From: an uncultured Akkermansia sp.
GTDB lineage: Bacteria > Verrucomicrobiota > Verrucomicrobiia > Verrucomicrobiales > Akkermansiaceae
Assembly: GCA_947626545.1 (NCBI GenBank)
Contig: CANQSS010000019.1
Coordinates: forward strand, 1-38,493
Length of the DNA stretch: 38,493 nt
Direction of reading: 5' to 3'
The number at the start of each line of letters is the position of its first letter. Positions within the stretch are counted from its first letter, which is position 1. This document shows positions 17,311-25,819 of this stretch, piece by piece. The notes under the pieces were generated by a model. The model did not search any database. It was not told the DNA's origin and saw nothing but the letters and a program-made list of their open reading frames with translations. The position numbers were made by a program, and so were the translations under genes.

Positions 17311-17338
17311 ATCCCGCAGTCGATGAGGACTGCGGGAT
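17311..17338 (-). terminator. terminator of the acyl-CoA synthetase gene, shared hairpin
   Basis: Perfect 11-bp stem ATCCCGCAGTC / GACTGCGGGAT with a 6-nt loop. The T run (TTTTATTT) follows on the minus strand only, so it best serves the minus-strand gene; it may also slow transcripts leaving mnmE. Confidence 0.8.
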
Positions 17339-17365
17339 GAGAATGCTAACCTACGCTGTTGCCGA

Positions 17366-19447
17366 TTACTTGAGCAGCATCTTGAAGTCCACCACGGCAG
17401 CGCGCTTTGCTGTGACAAGCACCGGGTTGCCATCGATGGCTTTGATCTCGGGAATTTCGAGCACAAGCTGCTGCACCTTGCGGAGGGTGTCGGCTAGGGC
17501 ATCTACGGCTTTCGGGGCTTCACCACGCACGCCGTTGAGTATCTTGCCGACCTTCGTCTCCTTAATCATGGCGTCAAAGTCATCCGCAGGCAAGATGCGC
17601 ATCGTGGTGTCGCGCATCACTTCCGTGTAAATGCCGCCGGTTCCGAACACCATCACGCGGCCGAAGTTCTTGTCGCTGTTGACGCCGATGATGGTCTCGG
17701 TTCCCTTGGTAATCATCTCCTGGATGAGGACGGATGCTCCCTTGAGTTGGAACTTTTCGATGGAGTTCCACAAGCCGCTCCACGCCTCCTGGAAAGTGGC
17801 ATCGTTGTGCACATTCAGGTAGATGCCCTTCATTTCCGTCTTGTGCAGCGCATCGGGGGCGGATAGTTTGAGCACAACCGGGCTGGGGAAGATGTTGTGG
17901 CAGAACTCCAGCGCTTCTTCCTTGGATGTGAAGTTGGCGCTCTTCGGATAGTCGATGCCGTAGTGATCCATGAGCTTATTCACCGTCTCCTGCGGCAAGG
18001 AAGCGAGCCCTGCCTGCTGGGCAGCGGCGATGGCATCGTGCAACTCCGGCGGTATCGGCTTGGTTTCCACTGTCGCAAGTTTCTTGCCGCGGTACGCCAT
18101 CTGCGCCTTGAGCATGCCGAGCAGACGCACCACGTCCGCCGGATACTCGTAAGTGAGGACGTGCGCCGCAGAAAGCAGCTTGCGCCCGGCATCCACATGT
18201 GCCCCGCCCACGAAAGAGCAAAAGATGTTCACGTTCTTGTACTGCGGCGCCAGACGTATAATGGCCTCGGCCGTGCCGGTAGGATCGGTGACGCGCTGCG
18301 GTGTGAGCAGCACGAGGATGTTCTTATACTCGCCGCTCTCGCAGAGGACGCGCAGGGCGTTTTCATAGCGGTCTGCCTTGGCATCGCCCACCACGTCAAT
18401 GGGATTGCCCAGCGACGCTTCCGGTGTAAGCACGGCTTTGAGAGCCTCGATGGTCTTCTCGCTCGGCCGTGCCAAATCGAGCCCGGCATCCTCACACAAA
18501 TCCGAAGTGAGCACCCCAACGCCGCCGGCATTGGTGAGTACGGCCACCTGCCCGCCGAAGTCCGTGTGGTTGCAGTACTGCAAGATCTCCAACAGACCGA
18601 AGAGTTCGCGGTCGTTGTACGCCTGGATGGCGCCCGCGCCTTGCAGGGCTATCTCCAGCACGCGATAATTGGGGGCCAGTGACCCGGTGTGGGAAAGCGA
18701 TGCTGCCTGTGCCTTGCTGCTCTTGCCCGGCTCCATGATTACGCATGGCTTGGTATCCGACACGTGCTTGAGAACTTCCAGGAAGTGGCGTCCCTGCTTA
18801 AGCGATTCTAGATAGAAGACGAAAGCGGAGGTGTTCGGATCGTCCTTCAGCGCATCCAGCAGCACATCCTCTCCCATCACCGCTTTGTTGCCGATGGAGA
18901 TGAAGTGCGAAAAGCCGATGTCCTTGCCGGCCGCCCAATCCATGATGGCGGAGCAATACGCACCCGACTGCGAGATAAATGCCACGTTTCCCTTCTTCGG
19001 GAAACCATCTGCGAAAGAGGCGTTCACTTGGTCATAGGTTGAAATATGTCCCAAACAATTCGGTCCCAACAGGTTAATTCCGTTGTCCAAGCACTTCTGC
19101 GCGATGCGCTTCTCAAGCTCCTTCTCGCCCACTTCAGCAAAGCCGGCCGTGATGATGGATATGTTCCGCGTACGATTCACCACGCACGCATCAACCACTG
19201 GCTCCGTGAAGCGAGCCGGAACAAGTATCACCACCAAATCCATCGGTTCGGGCAATTTGTCCACCGAGGCATAGCACGGCTTCCCGTATACCTCCTGTCC
19301 ATCCAATTTCGGGTTGACCCCGTAGAGTTTCCCGCTATACCCGGCGGCAATGATGTTGTTGAAAACAACTGCACCCAGTTTGGAGGGGTTGTCCGACACG
19401 CCCACAACTGCTATGCTCTTCGGCTGAAAGAATGATTCCAGTGACAT
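17366..19447 (-). CDS. acetate/acyl-CoA ligase (ADP-forming), fused alpha-beta chain
   Basis: Protein of 693 aa with both halves of the NDP-forming acyl-CoA synthetase in one chain. The N-terminal CoA-binding domain begins FFQPKSIAVVGVSDNPSKLG. A succinyl-CoA-ligase-like domain carries the phospho-histidine in SLSHTGSLAP (His253). The C-terminal ATP-grasp part (about 470-690) holds APDALHKTEMKGIYL. The enzyme turns acetyl-CoA, ADP and phosphate into acetate, CoA and ATP, so it conserves energy at the end of fermentation; a reverse or other acyl-CoA role is possible. It acts in the cytoplasm. The ATG at 19447 has a promoter about 65 nt upstream and a C9 tract in the leader. It stands alone, diverging from khpA-priA and converging on mnmE. 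Confidence 0.93.
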   Translation of the reverse strand: MSLESFFQPKSIAVVGVSDNPSKLGAVVFNNIIAAGYSGKLYGVNPKLDGQEVYGKPCYASVDKLPEPMDLVVILVPARFTEPVVDACVVNRTRNISIITAGFAEVGEKELEKRIAQKCLDNGINLLGPNCLGHISTYDQVNASFADGFPKKGNVAFISQSGAYCSAIMDWAAGKDIGFSHFISIGNKAVMGEDVLLDALKDDPNTSAFVFYLESLKQGRHFLEVLKHVSDTKPCVIMEPGKSSKAQAASLSHTGSLAPNYRVLEIALQGAGAIQAYNDRELFGLLEILQYCNHTDFGGQVAVLTNAGGVGVLTSDLCEDAGLDLARPSEKTIEALKAVLTPEASLGNPIDVVGDAKADRYENALRVLCESGEYKNILVLLTPQRVTDPTGTAEAIIRLAPQYKNVNIFCSFVGGAHVDAGRKLLSAAHVLTYEYPADVVRLLGMLKAQMAYRGKKLATVETKPIPPELHDAIAAAQQAGLASLPQETVNKLMDHYGIDYPKSANFTSKEEALEFCHNIFPSPVVLKLSAPDALHKTEMKGIYLNVHNDATFQEAWSGLWNSIEKFQLKGASVLIQEMITKGTETIIGVNSDKNFGRVMVFGTGGIYTEVMRDTTMRILPADDFDAMIKETKVGKILNGVRGEAPKAVDALADTLRKVQQLVLEIPEIKAIDGNPVLVTAKRAAVVDFKMLLK

Positions 19448-19491
19448 GGCTCGTAATCTTTGTTTATGAAAAAGTGAGCCCCGCCTCGCAA

Positions 19492-19500
19492 GGGGGGGGG
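19492..19500 (-). repeat. C9 homopolymer in the leader of the acyl-CoA synthetase gene
   Basis: Nine G on the plus strand, so nine C in the mRNA about 45 nt before the ATG. It forms one arm of a possible AGCCCC/GGGGCT hairpin (19477-19502). Length change here would alter leader structure, not reading frame. Confidence 0.55.
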
Positions 19501-19509
19501 CTGTGCTAC

Positions 19510-19538
19510 AATCCTAGCACTTTATTTCCCCCTTTGCA
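19510..19538 (-). promoter_or_regulatory. promoter of the acyl-CoA synthetase gene
   Basis: On the minus strand: TTGCAA (19538-19533), a 17-nt spacer and TAGGAT (19515-19510). Confidence 0.55.
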
Positions 19539-19554
19539 AGCCTCTTCCATCATC

Positions 19555-19588
19555 TTTCACAAGAAAATTTAGTTATAACTTTGTGAAA
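19555..19588. promoter_or_regulatory. inverted repeat upstream of the acyl-CoA synthetase promoter
   Basis: TTTCACAA (19555-19562) and TTGTGAAA (19581-19588) are separated by 18 nt, just upstream of the -35. It may be an activator or repressor site; this is inferred from position only. Confidence 0.35.
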
Positions 19589-19605
19589 CTTTTTCTCACC
19601 CCCTG

Positions 19606-19630
19606 CATCGAAAATCAAAAATCGTAAATG
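19606..19630. repeat. modular intergenic repeat fragment, copy 6
   Basis: CATCGAAAATCAAAAATCG then TAAATG, closely matching the fragment at 10957-10974. Confidence 0.5.
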
Positions 19631-19665
19631 CCCGCCCCATTTTTCAACGCGCTTGAACTCCTTCC

Positions 19666-19695
19666 TTGACATACCGCGCTCTCTCGGGGTATCAT
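19666..19695 (+). promoter_or_regulatory. promoter of khpA-priA
   Basis: TTGACA (19666-19671), an 18-nt spacer and TATCAT (19690-19695). An ATG at 19694 lies inside this -10 box, which rules it out as the start and favours ATG 19736. Confidence 0.7.
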
Positions 19696-19735
19696 GGGGC
19701 ATCAATTCGGTTTAACTCACTCCCCCATCATCACC

Positions 19736-20011
19736 ATGCAAAAGCTCATCGAAACCGTAGGCCGGTACCTCCTCACCGTCACCAAACCTCTGCTCAAGCA
19801 TCCTGAACAAGCCGAGCTGCGTGTGGCACAATCGGCCGACAACAACATGGTGCGCTTCCGTCTGGTGGTCTCACCGGACGACATCCCCGTGCTCATCGGG
19901 CACAACGGGATGACCGCCTCTTCTATTCGTTCCTTGGCCAAAGCCGCGGGAGAAAAGCAAGGCAAGCGCGTGGTGGTGCGCATCATTTCCAGTGACGAGG
20001 TGGATGAATGA
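19736..20011 (+). CDS. khpA: KH-domain RNA-binding protein KhpA
   Basis: Small protein of 91 aa, the usual KhpA/YlqC size. Nearly all of it is one KH domain with the nucleotide-binding loop GHNG (55-58; the family has GxxG), followed by the helix TASSIRSLAKAAGEKQG and strand RVVVRII. In other bacteria KhpA pairs with KhpB and binds many RNAs, affecting cell division and translation. The start at 19736 is chosen because the upstream in-frame ATG at 19694 is inside the promoter. The stop overlaps priA by ATGA (20008-20011), so the two are translationally coupled. Confidence 0.9.
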   Translation: MQKLIETVGRYLLTVTKPLLKHPEQAELRVAQSADNNMVRFRLVVSPDDIPVLIGHNGMTASSIRSLAKAAGEKQGKRVVVRIISSDEVDE

Positions 20012-22281
20012 GCGAGGCTGAGCAGCCACCGACCGTTGACAGCGGCCATTTATTTGACGCGCCGACTGCCTCGCCTGCGGTACGCGTGCTGGTGGACGGA
20101 CTGAGCGATATGGTGTTCGATTACGCTGTGCCGCCGGGAATGCAGGTGCAGCGTGGGTGTCGCGTGGAAGTACCGCTGCGCAGCCGGCAGACGACCGGCA
20201 CCGTGCTCACCCTGGTGGAGGCGCAGCATGATTACACGCTCAAACCACTCCTGAGGCTCATCGAAGAGGAGCCCGTTGTATCCTCCACCCTCATGGATTT
20301 AGCAGAGTGGGCCGCCACGTACTACGCCGCACCTGTGGAGCAAATGCTGCGCTGCATCGTGCCCGAACCGGTGCGCCGCGAACGCCACGATGAAAAGACA
20401 AGAAAATTTGTACGTCTTCTGCGCAGGCCAACGGATGACGAGCTGAACAAAATTAACGTCCGAGCTCCGCGCCGTGCCGCTATTCTACGCTACCTGATGG
20501 GGAGCGAGGATGAGGGCGAGTTCCTGAGTACGTTGGGTGGCACCCCTGCGCTTGCCCCCTGCCGCGCATTGGTCGAACTAGGGCTGGTCAGCATGGAAGA
20601 GAGAACCGTACACCGTGACCCCGCCGGCACAGAAACCTTCGCTCCGAGTGTTCCTCTGACCCTTAATGATGACCAGCGTCAAGCCCTGGATGTGATTTTG
20701 GAAGCCTTCAGCAACGGGAATACGAAACCAATCCTCCTGCAAGGAGTCACCGGCTCCGGCAAAACCGAGGTGTATCTGCAGGCAGCGGCGCATGTGATGG
20801 CGCAAGGAAAAGGTGTGCTCATTCTGGTGCCGGAAATATCGCTCACTCCCCAGACCATGGCGCGCTTCAAAAGCCGTTTTGCTGAGCAGCCGGGTGCCGT
20901 TGCCATTTTGCACAGCGCCATGAGCGATGGAGAACGCTTTGACGAATGGCACTCCATCCGCCGCGGTCGCGCCCGCATCGCTATCGGCCCGCGCTCGGCT
21001 CTCTTTGCTCCCGTCACCAACCTCGGACTCATCATTGTGGATGAGGAGCACGACTCCTCCTACAAGCAGGAAAACAGCCCCCGTTACCACGGTCGAGACC
21101 TTGCTGTCATGCGTGCGCGCATGGAAGGCGCAACCATCGTGCTGGGTTCGGCCACGCCTTCGCTGGAATCGATTTTGAATGCCCGCCGTGGCAAGTACCA
21201 ACTTGTCCGCATGGATAGGCGTGCGGATGACCGCCGCTTGCCTCTCACTCGCGTGCTGGACATGCGCAGCGAACCAAAGGACAAGCGCTACCTAGGCATC
21301 CTCTCCGAACGTTTGCGCAGTGCGCTGGAAGAGCGCCTGCACAAGGGCGAACAATCCATCCTGCTGCTCAACCGCCGCGGTTTTGCTCGCGCTCTACAGT
21401 GCCCGGATTGCGGTCACGTGGTCACTTGCGAACACTGCGCCCTACCCCTCACCTACCACCTCACGGAGAACCGTCTGGTATGCCATATCTGCGGGTATCG
21501 CGCGGTCGTGCCGGAACGGTGTCCGGAATGCAGCTCGCGCGGCATCTTGCTGGAAGGCTATGGCACGCAGAAAGTGGAGACCGTGCTCAAACGATGTTTC
21601 CCGGAAGCGCGCATTTGCCGAGTGGATGCGGATGTGACCGCGCGCAAAAACGCCCTGCGAAATATCCTGGCAGATTTCCGCGCGCACAGCATCGATATTT
21701 TGCTCGGCACGCAGATGATCTCCAAAGGGCTGGACTTCCCGGGCGTAACGCTCGTGGGCGTCCTCAATGCAGATCTCGGACTTTGTGTGCCGGACCCCCG
21801 CGCGGCGGAACGAACTTTCCAGCTGCTCACCCAAGTGGCCGGACGCGCCGGGCGAGGCGAGGTAGAAGGCGAGGTCATCATCCAGACTTTCTCCCCGCAG
21901 GCTGCCGCCATTCAGTTTGCCCGCCGCCATGATACGGATGGTTTTGCCGACAACGAGCTTGGCTTGCGCGAGAAGTTTGCCTTCCCTCCTTTCTCACACC
22001 TTGCCATGCTCACGGTGCGCTCCGAGCATGAGGAGATGGCCGCTTTTGCTCTCTCTACGCTGCACAAACGATTGCTCGACGTGCTTCCTCCGCAGGTGGA
22101 AATCAGCGAACCTCTCCCTGCTCCTATGCCCAAGGCCTACGGACAATTCCGCTATCAATGCGTCCTCAAGGCCAAGCGCGCCCGAATCATCTCCGAGATC
22201 GTTTCTGCCGAGATTAACCGCCTCTCCCCCGGCGATTCTGTCACCGTTACGCTCGATGTTGACGCCTACAACTTCATGTAG
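20008..22281 (+). CDS. priA: primosomal protein N' (replication restart helicase PriA)
   Basis: PriA of 757 aa. It binds stalled forks and reloads the replicative helicase. The N-terminal 3'-DNA-binding and winged-helix regions (about 20-200) lead to the helicase core: Walker A GVTGSGKTEVYL from 246, DEEH (345-348), GSATPS (380-385), and the zinc-binding insert with eight cysteines (465, 468, 474, 477, 492, 495, 505, 508). Motif V/VI blocks GTQMISKGLDFPGV and QVAGRAGRG follow. All key residues are present. It is the second gene of the khpA-priA pair and ends 2 nt from the stop of the convergent peptidase gene, with no terminator between them. Confidence 0.97.
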   Translation: MSEAEQPPTVDSGHLFDAPTASPAVRVLVDGLSDMVFDYAVPPGMQVQRGCRVEVPLRSRQTTGTVLTLVEAQHDYTLKPLLRLIEEEPVVSSTLMDLAEWAATYYAAPVEQMLRCIVPEPVRRERHDEKTRKFVRLLRRPTDDELNKINVRAPRRAAILRYLMGSEDEGEFLSTLGGTPALAPCRALVELGLVSMEERTVHRDPAGTETFAPSVPLTLNDDQRQALDVILEAFSNGNTKPILLQGVTGSGKTEVYLQAAAHVMAQGKGVLILVPEISLTPQTMARFKSRFAEQPGAVAILHSAMSDGERFDEWHSIRRGRARIAIGPRSALFAPVTNLGLIIVDEEHDSSYKQENSPRYHGRDLAVMRARMEGATIVLGSATPSLESILNARRGKYQLVRMDRRADDRRLPLTRVLDMRSEPKDKRYLGILSERLRSALEERLHKGEQSILLLNRRGFARALQCPDCGHVVTCEHCALPLTYHLTENRLVCHICGYRAVVPERCPECSSRGILLEGYGTQKVETVLKRCFPEARICRVDADVTARKNALRNILADFRAHSIDILLGTQMISKGLDFPGVTLVGVLNADLGLCVPDPRAAERTFQLLTQVAGRAGRGEVEGEVIIQTFSPQAAAIQFARRHDTDGFADNELGLREKFAFPPFSHLAMLTVRSEHEEMAAFALSTLHKRLLDVLPPQVEISEPLPAPMPKAYGQFRYQCVLKAKRARIISEIVSAEINRLSPGDSVTVTLDVDAYNFM

Positions 22282-22283
22282 CG

Positions 22284-24455
22284 TTACTGCATCAGCCCTT
22301 GTTTTTGCAGCAGTGCATCCGGATTGGGATCCCTCCCCATGAAATTGCGATACAGTTCTTCGGCTGGCTTACTGTCGCCCTTGGACAAGATTTGTTCGCG
22401 ATAGTCGGCACCCACGTCCGTGTTGAGTATTCCCTCTTTCTGGAATCGCGTAAAGACGTCCGCGGCCAACACCTCCGACCACTTGTAGGAGTAATAACCG
22501 GCTGCATAGCCTCCCGATATGCAGTGCGTGAGCGTGCGCATGATGGACGGAGTTTCGCAACTGTAAGGCGCTTTCCACGGTGCAAGCAGCTCCCGCGTCG
22601 CTGCATCCAGTTCCTTACCGCGGAATTTCTCGGCGTAATGCGTGTGCATTTCCATATCGAGCTTGGCAATACACAGCTGGTTCATATCCTCGTACGCGGG
22701 GAAAAAGAAGCGCATTTTTTGCATCTTTTGCAGGTAATCATCCGGTATGCATTCGCCGGTCTGGTAATGAGTGGCAAATGTGCGCACGCTCTCGGGCTCC
22801 CAAGTCCAGTTTTCATTCATCTGGCTGGGCAATTCCACAAAGTCCCATGTCACGCTGGTGCCACAGTGTGAGCGCAGTTCGGTATTACCCAGCATGCAAT
22901 GCATCATGTGCCCAAATTCATGGAATACGGTTTCCACATCATAATGCGAAAATAGGGCTGGCTTTCCTTCTGTTGCCGGGCTCAAATTGCCTACGAGTAC
23001 TGCCAGATGCGGCGTGTGAGGCCGTTCCTCGGTAGCGGGCTCGCCGTAATCCAACGGTTGCACCCATGCGCCGCCACGCTTCGTGCTGCGCGGGAACAAG
23101 TCCATGAAAAACGACCCTAGGTGCACACCGCTGTCAGCATCACGTACGGCAAATGCACGCACCTCCGGGTGCCATACCGGCACAGCATCTTGCGATACAG
23201 GGGTGTCCTGACCGGCGTAGCGAACAGGCTGCTCCTCGATGCGTATCGAATACAGCTTCTCAAAGATGGCAAACATGCCTTTCAACACATGATTGCACTC
23301 TTGGTAGGGACGCAGCAGTTCTGTATCGAACGAAAAACGCTCTTTGGCGAGTTTGCGCATGTAGTACGCCGTGTCCCATGGGTTGAGCTTATCCGTTTTA
23401 TTGCCCTTGTTCTCAGAAATGAAATCCAGCAGCTGCGTGACCTCACCATCAAACGCCGGTTTTACTTTTCTCATCATGTCGTCGACAAAATTCATGGCCT
23501 TTTGTCCGTTCTTGGCCATGCGGTGCGCAAGCGTCAGATCTGCAAATGTGCGGAACCCCAGCAGTTCCGCCATCTCCTTTCGCAACTCCATTACACGCGC
23601 CACAATCCCTGCATTGTCGTAGGGTGCCTTGCATCCCACGCTTGAAAGCGCCTCCCAGCATTTCTTGCGTGTAGCTTCCACATCACAGCACCGGATTACC
23701 TCGCGAGCGCTTGGCTCTTGCAGGGTGATGAGCCACTTGGGTTCCTCAGGCGTGCCATATCCCGCCTTCTGCGCGTCGCTCTGGGCGCGTTGCATCCATT
23801 CCTCAGTCATACCCGCCAGCTGAGCAGGATCACTCACCACCCATTGCCACGAGTTGGTGGCATCCAGCACATTTTTATCAAACTTATGGGTGAGCGTGGA
23901 AAGTTCGCTGAGTATCTGCGCGAGCCTTGCCTTCTGCTCCGCGTTCAAATCCGCACCGCTGTCGCGGAACATATCCACCACTTGCTGCACGTAGCGCTTC
24001 TTCTCCGGCGACAGTTGATTGACCCACGGAGCCGATGCTGCCGACTTAATTACGCCCCACAGCTTTTCATCCGATGTGATCGAGGCGTTGAACAATGTCA
24101 TCTCCGGAAGTAGCTTCTCTTGCACGCGCCGCAATTCTTCACTGTCCATGGTCGACGCCATAGTGCCCAGATACCCTCCAACTCGCTCCATCTCGCGCGG
24201 TGCGCTTTCAAAGGCTGCAAACACATTCTCATAATTTGCCTCCTCTGGCTTAAGTTCGCGTATTTTCGCCAACCTTACCTTGGCCAGCTCCATACCAGCC
24301 CGGATATCATCGGCTCCCTGCTTCGCCGTAAATTCGCTCCACTCCGGATACAATCCACACTCGTAAAAAGGACGCGTTTGCTCCCCCTGCTGTGCCCCCG
24401 ACACAACTGCTGTCAGAAACATTACCACACCTGTCGCCAATTGATCAATTCTCAT
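22284..24455 (-). CDS. exported M3-family zinc oligopeptidase
   Basis: Protein of 723 aa in the thimet-oligopeptidase/Dcp/OpdA family (M3A). A signal peptide (1-21, ending VVSGAQQ) places it in the periplasm, as for a Dcp-like enzyme. The zinc site is FHEFGH with HEFGH at 512-516; the third ligand is expected in the downstream ELPSQ (541-545). The C-terminal CISGGYAAGYYSYKWSE stretch matches the substrate-binding Gly/Tyr loop of the family. M3 enzymes cut short peptides, so a role in taking up peptides from digested proteins or mucin backbone is plausible. Length is normal. ATG 24455 is preceded by TAAG and a possible TATACA box; the promoter is not clear. Confidence 0.94.
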   Translation of the reverse strand: MRIDQLATGVVMFLTAVVSGAQQGEQTRPFYECGLYPEWSEFTAKQGADDIRAGMELAKVRLAKIRELKPEEANYENVFAAFESAPREMERVGGYLGTMASTMDSEELRRVQEKLLPEMTLFNASITSDEKLWGVIKSAASAPWVNQLSPEKKRYVQQVVDMFRDSGADLNAEQKARLAQILSELSTLTHKFDKNVLDATNSWQWVVSDPAQLAGMTEEWMQRAQSDAQKAGYGTPEEPKWLITLQEPSAREVIRCCDVEATRKKCWEALSSVGCKAPYDNAGIVARVMELRKEMAELLGFRTFADLTLAHRMAKNGQKAMNFVDDMMRKVKPAFDGEVTQLLDFISENKGNKTDKLNPWDTAYYMRKLAKERFSFDTELLRPYQECNHVLKGMFAIFEKLYSIRIEEQPVRYAGQDTPVSQDAVPVWHPEVRAFAVRDADSGVHLGSFFMDLFPRSTKRGGAWVQPLDYGEPATEERPHTPHLAVLVGNLSPATEGKPALFSHYDVETVFHEFGHMMHCMLGNTELRSHCGTSVTWDFVELPSQMNENWTWEPESVRTFATHYQTGECIPDDYLQKMQKMRFFFPAYEDMNQLCIAKLDMEMHTHYAEKFRGKELDAATRELLAPWKAPYSCETPSIMRTLTHCISGGYAAGYYSYKWSEVLAADVFTRFQKEGILNTDVGADYREQILSKGDSKPAEELYRNFMGRDPNPDALLQKQGLMQ

Positions 24456-24627
24456 CTTACTTATGTATACGCTGATACTCTCCTATTTCTATCATCTAAA
24501 ATTTCTCCCCTTCATGTGTGTTTTTGGGGGTATCGTTTGATTCATGACACAAAACCTAAGTATAGTGTGGGAAGAAATTTCATGCTATTTTTCTGCTGAA
24601 CTACGCGGAGTGCACAGTAAAAAATCA

Positions 24628-24656
24628 TTGACAATACAGGTGGCTTGTGCTACAAA
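24628..24656 (+). promoter_or_regulatory. promoter of bioB
   Basis: TTGACA (24628-24633), a 17-nt spacer and TACAAA (24651-24656). The ATG at 24665 is only 8 nt after the -10, so the transcript would be about leaderless. The rest of the 24456-24627 gap shows no repeat or hairpin that I can support. Confidence 0.65.
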
Positions 24657-24664
24657 AGACGGCC

Positions 24665-25627
24665 ATGAGAGAGGATGCAAGACAAGCTATCGAACAGGGG
24701 GGATTGCGACGCGATGAAGCACGGAAGTTGATCGAAAAAAGTGAAGAAGAACTTTTCGCCGGTGCGACGGAACTACGCGAACATTTTTTCGGCAATAAAA
24801 TTGAAATCTGCTTTATCATTAATGCAAAAAGCGGAAATTGCAATATGAATTGCCGCTTCTGCTCGCAGAGTGGGTTTAACAGCACGCAAATCGAGAAATA
24901 TCCCTTCAAAAGTGAGGAAGAACTTGAGAACATCGTGCGCGAGTGGGAGGAACTGCCGGTGGCCAGATGTGGTATTGTAACTTCTGGTGGAGCCCTGACA
25001 GATGCCGATGTGGAGAAGTTGGCGCGTTTCATGGAGAAGAGGCGACAGGCCGGCAAAAAGACGCCGAAAATATGCGGTTCTCTGGGTCGATTGAAAGACC
25101 ATGCCATTGAACGACTGAAGCAAGCCGGGCTCACACGACTGCACCATAATTTGGAAACTAATGAGTCGTTTTATCCCAAGATCTGTACTACCCAAACTTG
25201 GCGTGACAGGCTCGACACTGTCCACTGCGCTCAAAACGCCGGGCTCTCTGTGTGCTGCGGCGGGCTTTTTGGTCTCGGTGAAACATGGGAGGACCGCCTG
25301 TCCTTTGCAGAAGAATTGCGATGCAACGGCATACGCAACATCCCTCTGAACTTTCTCTACCCGCACCCCGGCACCCCCTTGGCAAACCAGCCGGTCATGC
25401 CGGCAGAAGAGGCTCTGCGCATCATTGCCCTCTTCCGTTACATGATACCGGATGCCACCCTACGTGTCTGCGGCGGACGCATAAGCGTGATGAAGGAGCG
25501 GCAGTATGATATGTTCGCAGCCGGTGCCAACGCCATGATGAGCGGCAATTATTTGACCATTCCCGGTGCCGGAATCCACACAGATTTGGAAAAACTGCGC
25601 GAACTGGCGCTGGAACCGGTCGGTTAG
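24665..25627 (+). CDS. bioB: biotin synthase (radical SAM)
   Basis: Radical SAM enzyme of 320 aa that inserts sulfur into dethiobiotin. The SAM cluster motif is CNMNCRFC (Cys59, 63, 66). Residues matching the auxiliary-cluster ligands are Cys102 (RCGIVTSGG), Cys137 (ICGSLG), Cys197/198 (VCCGGLFGLGE) and Arg272 (VCGGR). HHNLET matches the family's YNHNLDT. The C-terminal GANAMMSGNYLT, instead of the GDKLLTT-type ending of the E. coli enzyme, and the short length suggest the clostridial-type subgroup; which auxiliary cluster it carries is not decided by this. No other bio gene or BirA operator is visible, so it stands alone. A GTG at 24647 would extend the frame by six codons but lies inside the promoter spacer. 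Confidence 0.93.
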   Translation: MREDARQAIEQGGLRRDEARKLIEKSEEELFAGATELREHFFGNKIEICFIINAKSGNCNMNCRFCSQSGFNSTQIEKYPFKSEEELENIVREWEELPVARCGIVTSGGALTDADVEKLARFMEKRRQAGKKTPKICGSLGRLKDHAIERLKQAGLTRLHHNLETNESFYPKICTTQTWRDRLDTVHCAQNAGLSVCCGGLFGLGETWEDRLSFAEELRCNGIRNIPLNFLYPHPGTPLANQPVMPAEEALRIIALFRYMIPDATLRVCGGRISVMKERQYDMFAAGANAMMSGNYLTIPGAGIHTDLEKLRELALEPVG

Positions 25628-25684
25628 CTGAGTAGGCGCCTTCGTACGCCGCACAGGAGTTTAACCCGCCCCCTGCCTTGCCTC

Positions 25685-25761
25685 CCCGCGCAACGCGCGC
25701 GAATTCCTCAAATCGTACATCGTACTTCGTACATGCCAACCGCATTTTCTAATGCGGTTGC
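25685..25761. repeat. modular intergenic repeat element, copy 7
   Basis: A GC module (CGCGCAACGCGCGCGAATTC) then TCAAATCGTACATCGTACTTCG and the terminal hairpin CAACCGCATT-TTCT-AATGCGGTTG (25737-25760). The GC module plus TTCCTCAAATCGTACAT is the reverse complement of the middle of copy 1. It ends 23 nt before the lpd promoter. Confidence 0.75.
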
Positions 25762-25783
25762 ATTGGTATGGCTGGCAGTACTC

Positions 25784-25812
25784 TTGACAAAACTCCCCCT
25801 GAAAGCTATGCT
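25784..25812 (+). promoter_or_regulatory. promoter of the dihydrolipoyl dehydrogenase gene
   Basis: TTGACA (25784-25789), a 17-nt spacer and TATGCT (25807-25812). The predicted transcript start near 25819 touches the ATG at 25820. Confidence 0.7.
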
Positions 25813-25819
25813 CGCATGT

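Noticed and set aside
24456..24664. Biotin operator (BirA site) or riboswitch before bioB
   Set aside because: No long palindrome of the BirA type and essentially no leader for a riboswitch.
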